Shown here: one piece after another, positions 1 to 10,137 of the stretch | How positions within the stretch are numbered: position 1 is the first letter of the stretch | Layout: each line of letters opens with the position of its first letter | Source of the DNA: Nitrososphaerota archaeon | GTDB lineage: Archaea; Thermoproteota; Nitrososphaeria; Nitrososphaerales; Nitrosopumilaceae | Direction: 5' to 3' | Assembly (NCBI GenBank): GCA_005877305.1 | Contig: VBPW01000069.1 | Location: 1 to 39,559, forward strand | Length of the DNA: 39,559 nucleotides | Made by a program: the position numbers and the translations under genes | The notes under the pieces: model-generated | The model's input: the letters and a program-made list of their open reading frames with translations, nothing else | Told to the model about the DNA's origin: nothing | The model's database searches: none

Positions 1-119
1 ACTAAAATGCATATAGGCTTTGATTAAATTTGAATTGAATCTAATTTCCAACAAATCATAACGTTAGTAATAATCTAGTTCTTGGCTAAAATTACGCAGA
101 AGCGGGGGGGATTGCCTTT

Positions 120-1478
120 TTACCAAACATCATCAACCTCATCAAGCTCCTTGAATTCCATAGGTACTTCTCGTGTAAAGATTTTCAACCTGGATATATC
201 TCTGTCAAAGAACAAATCTATGGTCCAATCAAGAAAAATCCTTACTCGTTTGTCAAGCTTTGGTATTTTAGAAAGATAAACCGTCCTCCAAATCCACCAT
301 GCGATATAACCATGCAAATGTAATCCAAAAATGGTGGCAATAGCTGATCTCTTTCCTATTATTGCCATTTGGCCTCTTGAAGAAAACTCAAACTTCTTTT
401 TTTGTTTATTTTTTATCACAGCTTGTAAATTATACGCAACAGTTTTTGCTCCAGCTTCAGCACTTTGTGCGGTAGGAGGATATGGTTTACTGGTTTGTGG
501 ATTTACTAAATAACAACAATCTCCTAGGGCAAAAACTTCGGGAAAATCTGGGGTTTCTAAAAATTCATTTACAACAATTCCACCTCTGTTTGTCTTAAAG
601 ACAGATTTTTTTATTATATCAACCGGAGTTACACCAGCAGTCCAAATCAGAGTTCTTGTAAGTATTGATCCAATGACAGGTTGATTTGTTGAATTTTTAT
701 TTAATTCAGATACATCTTCAATTATCACTTCAGAACCAGAAAAGCTTGAAAGTTTCTTGTTGAGTTTAACTTCTATTCCATGCTGCATTAGTTTTTCTAG
801 TGTAAAGCTAGCTAGCTTCTCATTAAAGCCTGGTAGGATAAAAGAAACTGCTTCTAAAACAATGACTCTAATGTCTTCTTTTTTTATATGTGGATAGTAT
901 TTTTTTGCATCTCGTACAAAGTCATTTAATTCACCAGCTGTTTCAATTCCAGCAAATCCAGCTCCAACTATTACAAAGGTAAGTAAACTTTTCTTAAGAA
1001 TCGGATTGTTTTCATTCTCTGCTTGTTCTAACATATCTATTACTCTGTTTCGCAAAACTACTGCGTCGTTTAGAGTCTTCATTGAATATGCTCTTTCTTC
1101 CATCTTTTCAATTCCAAAAAAGTTTGTTTGACTTCCCAACGCAAGAACAAGAAAATCATAATGTATGGAAATTCCGCGTCGCTCATTAGTTCCAGTAAGA
1201 GTTACAACCTTTCCATAGGGATCAATGTTTTTGATTTGAGCTTCATAAAATTTTGTTTTCTTACACAGAGTCCTAATTGGTATTACAATATGCCTTGTCT
1301 CGATCATTCCAGATGCCACTTGGGGAAGCATTGGGGTAAATAGAAGAAAATTATCCTCGCTTACCAAAACTATCTCGATGTCATTATCATGCATAAAATA
1401 TGACTCTAGGGTTCTCATACATCCAACTCCGGCAAACCCACCTCCCAGAATCAAAATTCTTTTCTTTTCTTCAACCAT
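120..1478 (-). CDS. NAD(P)/FAD-dependent oxidoreductase, type II NADH dehydrogenase-like
   Basis: 452 aa; N-terminal Rossmann motif ILILGGGFAGVGC, second dinucleotide motif FVIVGAGFAGIETAGEL, and VFALGDCC motif typical of NDH-2/sulfide:quinone reductase-like flavoproteins. Confidence 0.9.
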   Translation of the reverse strand: MVEEKKRILILGGGFAGVGCMRTLESYFMHDNDIEIVLVSEDNFLLFTPMLPQVASGMIETRHIVIPIRTLCKKTKFYEAQIKNIDPYGKVVTLTGTNERRGISIHYDFLVLALGSQTNFFGIEKMEERAYSMKTLNDAVVLRNRVIDMLEQAENENNPILKKSLLTFVIVGAGFAGIETAGELNDFVRDAKKYYPHIKKEDIRVIVLEAVSFILPGFNEKLASFTLEKLMQHGIEVKLNKKLSSFSGSEVIIEDVSELNKNSTNQPVIGSILTRTLIWTAGVTPVDIIKKSVFKTNRGGIVVNEFLETPDFPEVFALGDCCYLVNPQTSKPYPPTAQSAEAGAKTVAYNLQAVIKNKQKKKFEFSSRGQMAIIGKRSAIATIFGLHLHGYIAWWIWRTVYLSKIPKLDKRVRIFLDWTIDLFFDRDISRLKIFTREVPMEFKELDEVDDVW

Positions 1479-1597
1479 TTACAATTGAGCACAATTTGCC
1501 GGTTATATCCTATAGGTCTGATTATCAATAGCCTTCAAACATTAAAACAAAAATACTAAGGCGAACAGTAAAATATCATAAAATCTGGTAATACTAT

Positions 1598-1915
1598 ATG
1601 AAGAAAGAGTACATAGTAGTTCGTATTGACGCAGCACCTGATGGTGCTCCATATGTGGTAGTTTCTCTCTCAACTCCTAAGGATTTTAAAGAACAAAACC
1701 AGCCGATGTCTCCATTTGGCTCTAATGTCATGGGTTTTTCAAATATGGATGATATGGTAAAAGGACTAAACAAAATGATGTCTGGTGGGGGATTTGGACA
1801 AGCTGGGGGAATAACCTCAATGAAACTAGATATGCGTGAATACAAAGAACTCGGGCTTTCGGTAGGAGATAAGGTCTTTTTAGAAATTTCAAAACCAGAA
1901 TCTCTTGGTGTTTAG
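1598..1915 (+). CDS. Conserved hypothetical protein with Gly/Met-rich centre
   Basis: 105-aa ORF, ATG start, fills a gap between well-supported genes; no family recognised. Confidence 0.7.
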   Translation: MKKEYIVVRIDAAPDGAPYVVVSLSTPKDFKEQNQPMSPFGSNVMGFSNMDDMVKGLNKMMSGGGFGQAGGITSMKLDMREYKELGLSVGDKVFLEISKPESLGV

Positions 1916-1968
1916 AAAACCTTCATTATCTTTTCAATGTTTGAAATTTAGATAGATATAATCAAATT

Positions 1969-2631
1969 CTATCTTGAAATTTCAGAACGTAAAATTTCAT
2001 AGGCTCTCGCAGCGTCTTTTTCCCGCAATACAATGACAATCTCATCTTGGCCAAAATAGGCATTTACAAGTTCTATTCCATTGTTATGAAGGATTTCAGA
2101 CACGTATGAAACTATGTCGGAACCACCCTGAACTTCTGGAACACGTATGCTTATCTTTGCTAATCCTGTTTGAAATGTGTTTTTTTGAAGTGGCAATGAT
2201 TCCAAAAGCTTCCTTACATCTAGTATATCTTCAGTTAAGACTCTAAACGAATCTGTAAATCTAAAGAACTCATAATCTGGATCTATCTGTGTAAATTTAT
2301 CCATTAAGGTTGCAGTATCATTTATTCCAAATTCTTCCGTTGAAAATTTAATATCTATAACTCCATCTGTTAGTGAAAGTCTAGCATTTTTTAAAACTGC
2401 CTCTTGCTGAATCTCATCTTTTTTCTCAAATGAATCCGCATATCTTTTAATTGCAACAACAATGGTGTTCAAGTTTATGGGCCCGCCAACTTGGGTTTCT
2501 ACATCATTTTGGATTTTTACGGCAAGTGCTGTGTAATTTATCAAGTCCATCTTTATACAATCATAAATTGAACGGTTTCTAGTGATAATATCGCGTACGG
2601 CATCTGGAACCGAAACAGTTGTAACCTTCAT
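1969..2631 (-). CDS. ACT-domain-like regulatory protein
   Basis: 220 aa; C-terminal ISIRVPEVQGGSDIVSYVSEILHNNGIELVNAYFGQDEIVIVLREKDAARAYEIL resembles an ACT fold. Confidence 0.7.
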   Translation of the reverse strand: MKVTTVSVPDAVRDIITRNRSIYDCIKMDLINYTALAVKIQNDVETQVGGPINLNTIVVAIKRYADSFEKKDEIQQEAVLKNARLSLTDGVIDIKFSTEEFGINDTATLMDKFTQIDPDYEFFRFTDSFRVLTEDILDVRKLLESLPLQKNTFQTGLAKISIRVPEVQGGSDIVSYVSEILHNNGIELVNAYFGQDEIVIVLREKDAARAYEILRSEISR

Positions 2632-2704
2632 AGGTAAATAATATTATGTCATATATAATAGTCTTATGTAATAATGCTATATTCTATATCAAAAACTATA
2701 TATA

Positions 2705-2722
2705 ATGTAATACACATTACAT
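2705..2722. promoter_or_regulatory. Palindrome ATGTAAT-ACAC-ATTACAT upstream of hsp20, next to TATA-like CTATATATAA
   Basis: Perfect 7-bp inverted repeat with 4-nt spacer, directly downstream of an AT-rich TATA-like element and 18 nt upstream of the ATG at 2741. Confidence 0.5.
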
Positions 2723-2740
2723 ATTATAAGTGATTATGAC

Positions 2741-3241
2741 ATGTTCCTAAACGACGAATTCGACAACATCTTCAGAAGAATGTCTAGGCCATTTATGGAT
2801 ATAGACTCTTTATTTGAAGAGTTCAAGGATTCAGACAACCTCCAGACCTATGGTCCATTCTACTATGGTTATACCATGACAGTTGGGTCAGATGGAAAAC
2901 CAGTCATAAAAGAATATGGAAATGTAAAACCTGCACTTCTGCCTACAGCTGATGTCAGGGAACCTTTTGTTGACGTTCTAGTTGACGATAAAGAAAAGGT
3001 TCTGAAACTTGTAGCTGAAATGCCTGGCGTAGAAAAGAAAGACATCAAGATCATAGTAGAAGGACGCACAGTAAATCTTGATGCAGAACATGGTGATAAA
3101 AAATACCATGCCAAAGTACCAGTAAGGCAAAAGATAGACGAGGATTCTGTAAAAGCAACCTATGCTAACGGAATTCTTGAAGTAAGGTTCAAACTACAAG
3201 AAGACGAAAAACCAAAAGGAAAAACTGTGGAGGTTGATTAA
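2741..3241 (+). CDS. Hsp20/alpha-crystallin family small heat shock protein
   Basis: 166 aa; core LVAEMPGVEKKDIKIIVEGRTVNLDAE and C-terminal YANGILEVRF typical of HSP20. Confidence 0.9.
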   Translation: MFLNDEFDNIFRRMSRPFMDIDSLFEEFKDSDNLQTYGPFYYGYTMTVGSDGKPVIKEYGNVKPALLPTADVREPFVDVLVDDKEKVLKLVAEMPGVEKKDIKIIVEGRTVNLDAEHGDKKYHAKVPVRQKIDEDSVKATYANGILEVRFKLQEDEKPKGKTVEVD

Positions 3242-3269
3242 ACCCCCCATTTTTTATGGTGATTAATTT

Positions 3270-5408
3270 ATGAGCGAAATAATTTTAAAAATAGCAGAAA
3301 TTTCACAACGCCATGTAGGCAAAGGTATTGCCCTAGTAGATCCAAAAATAGTTGAGGATAACAACTGGGAAACCGGACAAATTTTGGAAATTATAGGTAA
3401 TAGAAAAAGTCATGTAAAGTTATGGGCTGGTTCTGCAGAAGATTATGGTACTGGAATTATAAAGATTGATGGATTAACACGACACAACATTGGTGCTGGC
3501 ATAAATGATAAAGTAACAATCAAAAAAGTAGATGCAAAGGAAGCAGAACAAATAGTTCTTTCTCCAATTGAAAAACTAAGCGAGGAAGGATTACAAGAGT
3601 ACATGCAAACAAATTACGATGGTCATGTTTTAACAAATGGAGATACACTAATTGCAACAACACACCTTGGTGGAAAAACTCAATTAATTGTAACAAGTAC
3701 TACTCCACCTTCAAAACCAGTCATAGTAACAGAGCGTACTAAATTCAAATTGGGAAGTATGACTAAAGCAATAGATCAATCTATTCCTAGAATTACTTAT
3801 GATGATTTAGGAGGACTCAAAAAAGAAGTTCAAAAGATACGTGAAATGGTGGAGCTTCCGATGAGACATCCAGAATTATTCGAAAAATTAGGAGTTGAAG
3901 CTCCAAAAGGAGTATTATTGTATGGTCCTCCTGGTACCGGTAAAACACTTTTAGCAAAAGCAGTTGCCGGAGAAACAAACTCTCACTTCATTTCTCTTAG
4001 TGGACCTGAAATAATTGGAAAATACTATGGAGAAAGTGAAGAACGATTACGCGATATATTCAAACAAGCAGAAGAAAACGCTCCCAGTATAATATTCATT
4101 GATGAAATTGACTCAATAGCTCCCAAAAGAGAAGAGGTTACTGGCGAAGTAGAGAAAAGAGTAGTATCACAATTATTGACTTTAATGGATGGTATGAAAT
4201 CCAGAGGAAAGGTTGTAGTAATTGCTGCGACAAACAGACCTGATTCACTTGATCCTGCTATTCGACGACCTGGAAGATTTGATCGTGAGATTGAAATTGG
4301 AATACCAGATGAAGGTGGCAGAAAAGAAATCTTAAACATTCATACACGTGGCATGCCTCTTAATGACAAAGTCAACTTGGATCAAATTGCAAAAGTAACA
4401 CATGGATTTGTTGGTGCTGATTTAGAAATTCTTGCAAAAGAGGCAGCTATGAGGTCATTACGAAGAATCTTGCCAGAATTAGATCTAGAGGAAGAAAAAA
4501 TTCCAACAAAAATTTTACAAAAAATTGTGATCACCGATGAGGATTTTAGAGATGCGTTAAAAGAAGTAAGACCATCTGCATTAAGAGAAGTATTGGTCCA
4601 AATTCCAAACGTAACATGGGATGATGTTGGAGGATTAGAAACACTTAAAGAAGAATTACTCGAATCTGTTGAATGGCCATTAAAACATAAAGAAGCATTT
4701 GAGCATACTGGAGTTACTCCTCCAAAAGGAATTTTATTACATGGTCCGCCAGGTACAGGAAAAACACTGATTGCAAAAGCTGTTGCACATACTACAGAGT
4801 CCAACTTTATCAGCATAAAAGGTCCAGAGCTTTTATCAAAGTGGGTAGGGGAATCCGAAAAAGGGGTACGTGAAGTTTTCAGAAAAGCAAGACAGGCAGC
4901 TCCATGCATTATATTCTTAGATGAAATAGATGCAATAGCTCCTGCCAGGAGTTCTGGAAGTTCAGATTCACATGTTACCGAAAGAGTGGTTTCACAAATT
5001 CTAACAGAAATCGATGGTCTTGAAGAACTTCATAATGTACTTGTAATTGGTGCAACTAACAGGGTAGATATCGTTGATACTGCTCTATTAAGACCAGGAA
5101 GATTTGATAGAATAATTGAAGTACCATTACCTGATTCCAAAGGACGTGAAAACATCTTCAAGATTCATACCAAGAAAAAACCTCTAGCAGAAGACGTGAA
5201 CTTGACAAAACTTGTGGAAATGACAGAAGGATTTAGTGGAGCAGATATTGAGGGTGTCTGTAATAGAGCAGCAATGACTGCAATAAAACGATACGTAAAC
5301 AATAATGAAAAATTAGTCAAATCCATCAAGATTACACAAGAAGACTTGATTAATGCAATCAAAAAGATAAGACCAGAAAAAACTTCGATGCACGCAGTAA
5401 CGTCATAA
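3270..5408 (+). CDS. CDC48/VCP family AAA ATPase
   Basis: 712 aa; N-terminal double-psi barrel region, two AAA modules ([28 protein letters not shown]) with Walker [13 protein letters not shown] / [12 protein letters not shown]. Confidence 0.97.
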   Translation: MSEIILKIAEISQRHVGKGIALVDPKIVEDNNWETGQILEIIGNRKSHVKLWAGSAEDYGTGIIKIDGLTRHNIGAGINDKVTIKKVDAKEAEQIVLSPIEKLSEEGLQEYMQTNYDGHVLTNGDTLIATTHLGGKTQLIVTSTTPPSKPVIVTERTKFKLGSMTKAIDQSIPRITYDDLGGLKKEVQKIREMVELPMRHPELFEKLGVEAPKGVLLYGPPGTGKTLLAKAVAGETNSHFISLSGPEIIGKYYGESEERLRDIFKQAEENAPSIIFIDEIDSIAPKREEVTGEVEKRVVSQLLTLMDGMKSRGKVVVIAATNRPDSLDPAIRRPGRFDREIEIGIPDEGGRKEILNIHTRGMPLNDKVNLDQIAKVTHGFVGADLEILAKEAAMRSLRRILPELDLEEEKIPTKILQKIVITDEDFRDALKEVRPSALREVLVQIPNVTWDDVGGLETLKEELLESVEWPLKHKEAFEHTGVTPPKGILLHGPPGTGKTLIAKAVAHTTESNFISIKGPELLSKWVGESEKGVREVFRKARQAAPCIIFLDEIDAIAPARSSGSSDSHVTERVVSQILTEIDGLEELHNVLVIGATNRVDIVDTALLRPGRFDRIIEVPLPDSKGRENIFKIHTKKKPLAEDVNLTKLVEMTEGFSGADIEGVCNRAAMTAIKRYVNNNEKLVKSIKITQEDLINAIKKIRPEKTSMHAVTS

Positions 5409-5436
5409 GCTTATATGATAATTCAAGTAATAATTA

Positions 5437-6498
5437 ATGACGACCAAAGAAGCCATCCTTTATGAAAAGTTACCAAACGATAAGGTTCGTTGTACAGCAT
5501 GTGCTAGATATTGTGAAATTGGTAATGGGCAGATTGGTCTTTGTGGTATTAGAGGAAACAAAGGCGGAAAACTCGAGTTATTTGTTTATGGCAAAGTAAT
5601 TACCGGCCATATAGATCCTATCGAAAAAAAACCAGTTACTCATTATAGACCTGGTACTAGTATCTATTCAATAGCTACTACTGGCTGTAATTGGTTGTGT
5701 AAATATTGCCAAAACTATGACATCAGTCAGCGAAGAAAGATAGAAGGCACCGAGATGACACCTGAAGAGGTAGTAGATCAAGCTATAAGATATGGTGCCG
5801 ATGGAATTGCTTATACCTATAACCAACCGTCGATCTTCATCGAGTTTGCACGTGATTGTGGGGTTATTGCAAGAAAAAAAGGTCTTTTCAATATTTTTGT
5901 CTCAAACGGTTACGATACACCACAGACAGTAAAGATGATGGATGAATTTCTCGATTGTATCACTGTTGACTTTAAGGGGAACGCTGAACCTGATTTCACT
6001 AGAAAATACATCGGAGTTCCTGATCCAAAACCAATCTTCGATACTCTAAAAGAAATTAGAGATAAAACTAGGATTCATGTAGAAATAACTGATTTAATAA
6101 TTCCAAAAGTTGGTAACAATTTAGAATATGCAAGCAAGCTTTGCAAGTTCATTTATGATGAATTTGGACCTGAAATGCCCATTCATTTCTTACGATTCCA
6201 TCCAGATTACAAAATGATGGAGTTTGAATCAACACCAATCAGGACACTTGAGAAACATTATGAAATTGCTAAAAAAGAAGGACTCACATATGCATATCTT
6301 GGAAATGTCCCGGGTCATCCACTAGAACATACATACTGTTCACAATGTAACAATATAGTAGTCAAAAGATATGGTTTTGATATTCAAGGTTGGAATATGG
6401 ACGAGAACAACAACTGCAAGTTTTGTGGAAACAAAATCCCTATAATTGGAAAATTAGCAGAAAATTATCAACGAAATAGATTCCAATTTGTTTTTTAA
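5437..6498 (+). CDS. amrS: AmmeMemoRadiSam-type radical SAM enzyme
   Basis: 353 aa; radical SAM TGCNWLCKYCQNYDIS; N-terminal CTACARYCEIGNGQIGLCGIRGN; C-terminal Cys motifs. Confidence 0.9.
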   Translation: MTTKEAILYEKLPNDKVRCTACARYCEIGNGQIGLCGIRGNKGGKLELFVYGKVITGHIDPIEKKPVTHYRPGTSIYSIATTGCNWLCKYCQNYDISQRRKIEGTEMTPEEVVDQAIRYGADGIAYTYNQPSIFIEFARDCGVIARKKGLFNIFVSNGYDTPQTVKMMDEFLDCITVDFKGNAEPDFTRKYIGVPDPKPIFDTLKEIRDKTRIHVEITDLIIPKVGNNLEYASKLCKFIYDEFGPEMPIHFLRFHPDYKMMEFESTPIRTLEKHYEIAKKEGLTYAYLGNVPGHPLEHTYCSQCNNIVVKRYGFDIQGWNMDENNNCKFCGNKIPIIGKLAENYQRNRFQFVF

Positions 6499-7166
6499 AG
6501 AGCAATTGCACGCACTGGCGATCCCGTAGCTCCTTTTAGCTTTAGAGGCAAAACAACTAGCTTAAAATGTACTCCTGAAATTTTTTCCAAATTACACAAA
6601 TTTTCTAAAATTAAGATGCCATTGTCTAAAAGTTGATGATGTACTAAAAATCTTGAATCCAAACCCAAATCAATACTGGGTGAATCTATTCCAACTAAAC
6701 TTATCTTCTTTTTTACTAAATATTTTGCTGCAAAAATTGATAATCCTGGATTTTTGGTAAAATAATACTTCTTTAATAAATTCTTGTGCCAACCAGTGGC
6801 AAATATCAGGGTTGAATTAGGCTGTAATTTACCATGTTTGTTCTCAAATTCAATAATATCTTGTTTGGTGATGGCCTTATCTGCTCCTTTTTTTATTCTA
6901 CATAAAACTGCATCAGTAACAAGCCGTTTTAGTGGAATTTTATCAATTTTTAGACCATTTTCTATAAAATGAAATGGTGCATCAATATGGGTACCTGAAT
7001 GTGAACTAAGAAAAATAAGTTCTAGATTGTAGCCGTCATCTTCATTTGTTGCCCATGAAATAAATCGAGGTTGTGGTGATCCGGGGAAGCTTGGAAGTTT
7101 TGTAGAAATTTCTAGTGTAAGATCCAACAGTGGCATTAAATTTGTTTTATCAGTGTATCTAATCAA
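6495..7166 (-). CDS. Cyclase family protein (kynurenine formamidase-like)
   Basis: 223 aa; SSHSGTHIDAPFHF metal-binding motif of the cyclase family. Confidence 0.9.
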   Translation of the reverse strand: MIRYTDKTNLMPLLDLTLEISTKLPSFPGSPQPRFISWATNEDDGYNLELIFLSSHSGTHIDAPFHFIENGLKIDKIPLKRLVTDAVLCRIKKGADKAITKQDIIEFENKHGKLQPNSTLIFATGWHKNLLKKYYFTKNPGLSIFAAKYLVKKKISLVGIDSPSIDLGLDSRFLVHHQLLDNGILILENLCNLEKISGVHFKLVVLPLKLKGATGSPVRAIAL

Positions 7167-7216
7167 TTTTGATATCTCTAATCAAAGGTTAAATATTGTG
7201 CAACAAGAATTAACTT

Positions 7217-7477
7217 ATGCCTACAACCTATATTTTACTAAATTCTGACTTGGGTTCTGACGTAGAAATCATTCAGAAAATTAAAGAAATACTGGATAAA
7301 GAGGGTAAAGCTGTTCACTATGAAGTCCAAGGAGTATATGGTGTGTATGACATAATTGTAAAAATTACCGCAGACAACATGGATCTTTTACGAAACATCA
7401 TAACAAACAAAATTAGAAAAATCGATAAAGTATATTCCACCTTAACAATGATGGTTATAGAAGAACAAGAACAATAA
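7217..7477 (+). CDS. Stand-alone Lrp/AsnC ligand-binding (RAM) domain protein
   Basis: 86 aa; VQGVYGVYDIIVKITADNMDLLRNIITNKIRKIDKVYSTLTMMVI matches Lrp/AsnC effector domain, no HTH. Confidence 0.85.
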   Translation: MPTTYILLNSDLGSDVEIIQKIKEILDKEGKAVHYEVQGVYGVYDIIVKITADNMDLLRNIITNKIRKIDKVYSTLTMMVIEEQEQ

Positions 7478-8626
7478 CTAACTTTTTTTAATTGCCTCTA
7501 CAACCTTAAGGATTTGGGATTCTGTATTAAAAAAGTGCATTGAAGCCCTAATCACTTTTTGAGTAAAGATTTCCCGTACTGCAAGAATCATATTCTCTTT
7601 CTCAAGCCGTTCTACAACAATTTTTAGATCTTGGTTTAGAAGTGAGAAAGAGACTATGCTTGTTCTTTTCTCCTGTTCTTCAGGTCCATACAAAATAACC
7701 CCTGGAATTCTTGATAGCTCTTCACGCATCAGATTCGCAAGCTTGAGGTTCTTTTTTCTAATATTTTCAAGACCTAATCGTAAGAGATAGACAATAGATG
7801 CTTCAAGGCCAGCTATGCCAGCCCAATTACGAAACCCTGCTTGGAATTTAGCTGGCATTTCCTTGTAAGCAATTTTACCTTCATGAAAAATTGCTGACTC
7901 CCCACCTACTTGGAGCGGTTCTAGCATTTCATTTGATTCATTTTTACAAAAAAATATCCCAGTTCCCATTGGACCACAAAGCCACTTTGAACCATTAAAA
8001 GACATAAAATTGCATTTGATTTTATTCACATCAACATCTTCAAGACAACCCACTGTTTGTGCCGCATCTATAAAATAAGGAATGTTTTTTTCAGCTAGAA
8101 TATTTCCGATCTCTTCCACAGGTAAAATTGCACCTGTATTAAAGAGAGCATGACTTAGTACAACAAGACCCGTGTTATTATCAACCATTTTTTTTAATTC
8201 TTCAAGATCAAAATAGCCAACATTGTTGACTTTCAAACTCCTTACTTCTAATTTTCCAGCCAGACGTACCCATGGATAATGATTTGCTGGGTGTTCATGA
8301 TTTGAATCACGAATTATGATGTTTGATGTCTGTTTTAATTTTAGGCCACTAGCAACCATATTAACTCCATCCGTAGTGCTTTGAGTAAAGATTACTTCAT
8401 CTGGCTTGCATTTTATTAAATATGAAATTGCCTTTCTTGCAAGAAAAAACTTTTCTCTGACGTAATTGTCTGCTTTTTTTGAATCAGGTCCCATTTCATT
8501 ATAACTTACAAGGAAATCAGTCATTGCCTTTATGCTAGAAATAGGCATTAGTGAAGTTGATGCATTGTTAAGATAGATTGTATCTTTAAACGGAAAATCT
8601 TGAGAAACATCATAATCTAAATTCAT
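7478..8626 (-). CDS. Aminotransferase class V (cysteine desulfurase-like)
   Basis: 382 aa; YLNNASTSLMP, FIDAAQTVGCLEDVDVNKIKCNFMSFNGSKWLCGPMGTG (PLP-lysine region). Confidence 0.9.
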   Translation of the reverse strand: MNLDYDVSQDFPFKDTIYLNNASTSLMPISSIKAMTDFLVSYNEMGPDSKKADNYVREKFFLARKAISYLIKCKPDEVIFTQSTTDGVNMVASGLKLKQTSNIIIRDSNHEHPANHYPWVRLAGKLEVRSLKVNNVGYFDLEELKKMVDNNTGLVVLSHALFNTGAILPVEEIGNILAEKNIPYFIDAAQTVGCLEDVDVNKIKCNFMSFNGSKWLCGPMGTGIFFCKNESNEMLEPLQVGGESAIFHEGKIAYKEMPAKFQAGFRNWAGIAGLEASIVYLLRLGLENIRKKNLKLANLMREELSRIPGVILYGPEEQEKRTSIVSFSLLNQDLKIVVERLEKENMILAVREIFTQKVIRASMHFFNTESQILKVVEAIKKS

Positions 8627-8651
8627 TATTATATTACAACCTATCCTATGT

Positions 8652-9275
8652 ATGGTGTTGTTTAAAAATCATGATAATAGTTCAAAGGCTGAAATTATTT
8701 TGAATTTACAAAACATACTTGCACAAAACAAAATTAATTCAGTTTTGTATTCAGATTCTTTCCTTAAGACTGGCTTCATTGCAAAACTTGTAGAGGATCT
8801 TAAAATGGATGTTTTGTATTTGGATCTTGATTTATTGTATAGTGGATATTTGGTATCTGGTATACTTAAAATTCCTCATAACCTTACCTTATTCCAACCT
8901 ACCTCTGAATTATTAATTGAGATAATGACAAAAATTTTGGTAAATTTAAGCACTAAAAAATCTGTAGTAATTGTTGATTCCCTTAATGGACTTTTTAACA
9001 TGTTAAACAAGAAACAGGAAATTGGCAAGATTGTCACCTCATATGTGATGTTGCTGGCAAGCATTGCACATAGTACTAATTCTTATGTTGTCATAGCTAG
9101 CATGGTTAGATTCAAAAAAGAAGAAGGCTGGATTCTCTCTCCTACCGGAAAACGTCTAATAGAAGCAAAAAATGGAGAAAAGATTCTACTTGAAAAAAAT
9201 GATCAAGGGATAGTTTTGAATTTTTTAGGTAAGAATGAAAAATTTGTTATTCCGTCTGATTCAATTCCACTTTAA
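8652..9275 (+). CDS. RecA/KaiC-like P-loop superfamily protein with apparently degenerate Walker A
   Basis: 207 aa; Walker B-like KSVVIVDSLNGLF and RecA-like order of strands; no GxxxxGK[ST] present. Confidence 0.55.
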   Translation: MVLFKNHDNSSKAEIILNLQNILAQNKINSVLYSDSFLKTGFIAKLVEDLKMDVLYLDLDLLYSGYLVSGILKIPHNLTLFQPTSELLIEIMTKILVNLSTKKSVVIVDSLNGLFNMLNKKQEIGKIVTSYVMLLASIAHSTNSYVVIASMVRFKKEEGWILSPTGKRLIEAKNGEKILLEKNDQGIVLNFLGKNEKFVIPSDSIPL

Positions 9276-9547
9276 TCCAATCTTTTTATGACATGATATC
9301 CAAATTGAGTTTTTACAATATCTGAAACTTGGCCCTTTTCTAAGGAAAATGCAGCTTTTTCAAATTCTGGTACCATCATACCCCTACTAAAATATCCTAG
9401 ATCACCACCTCGTTTTTTTGAAACATCTATCGAATATTGTTTAGCGAGATTTGCAAAGCTCTCGCCTTTTACAATTCTTGTTTTTAGTTCTTGAGCAAGG
9501 CTTAGCTTTTCAACTAAAATATGTGCACAATGAACTTTGTTTGCCAT
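9272..9547 (-). CDS. Parvulin-type peptidylprolyl isomerase
   Basis: 91 aa; AHILVEKLSLAQELKTRIVKGESFANLAKQYSID...GGDLGYFSRGMMVPEFEKAAFSLEKGQVSDIVKTQFGYHVIK. Confidence 0.95.
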   Translation of the reverse strand: MANKVHCAHILVEKLSLAQELKTRIVKGESFANLAKQYSIDVSKKRGGDLGYFSRGMMVPEFEKAAFSLEKGQVSDIVKTQFGYHVIKRLD

Positions 9548-9742
9548 GATTTTAAAATAAAATTAAATTATAAAAAAACGTCGATCAGCTATTAACAATA
9601 AACTTTTCTTATTCTAAATTTTTAGAATGAATTCATAATGTTAAATAAAATTTTAACACTGTTATAAAAATCCCAAACGCCGTTATAACTCCATTTTTTT
9701 GAGCAAGTTATATTAAGATCTATTAGGGAATTAATACTGAAT

Positions 9743-10042
9743 ATGCCAGTTGGAATAATACCCGATATAGGCGAACAAATGTGTATAGGTTGTGCACTCT
9801 GTGTAGAGATTTGTACATCACTAGGCCCAGACGTATTAAGAGTAAAACCAGTTGAGGGCTGGAAGAGAGGTAAAGCATTTGTCTTTTATCCAGAAAGATG
9901 CATCTCAGACGGTGCATGTATAGGAGTTTGCCCAACAAAAGCAATCTTTTGGATGAGACCAATGGACTTTACAGTAGGTCAACCAGTTCCATTATACAGG
10001 AACTCTGTATTCGTCAAAGGTTGGACTGAACTAGCAGAATAG
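9743..10042 (+). CDS. 4Fe-4S ferredoxin (two-cluster type)
   Basis: 99 aa; CIGCALCVEICTSLGP and CISDGACIGVCPTKAI. Confidence 0.9.
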   Translation: MPVGIIPDIGEQMCIGCALCVEICTSLGPDVLRVKPVEGWKRGKAFVFYPERCISDGACIGVCPTKAIFWMRPMDFTVGQPVPLYRNSVFVKGWTELAE

Positions 10043-10137
10043 GTAGTCCGACAATTAACTTCTTTTTCTACAAACTTTACTAGTAGAAACTATGTAACTT
10101 CGTTGTCTAAATATATGGAAAAATTCAACCATAACTG

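Noticed and set aside
82-279. 65-aa plus-strand ORF
   Set aside because: Mostly antisense to the strongly supported NDH-2-like gene; low-complexity composition.
4382-4909. 175-aa ORF antisense to CDC48 (and 104 aa at 4025-4339)
   Set aside because: Shadow ORFs of a conserved AAA ATPase; no recognisable motif.
5437-6498. AmmeMemoRadiSam system as a novel island
   Set aside because: Radical SAM gene is ordinary in archaea, and the other AMMECR1/Memo partners are not visible in this window.
9723-9962. 79-aa ORF antisense to ferredoxin
   Set aside because: Overlaps conserved Cys-cluster coding region of the 4Fe-4S protein.
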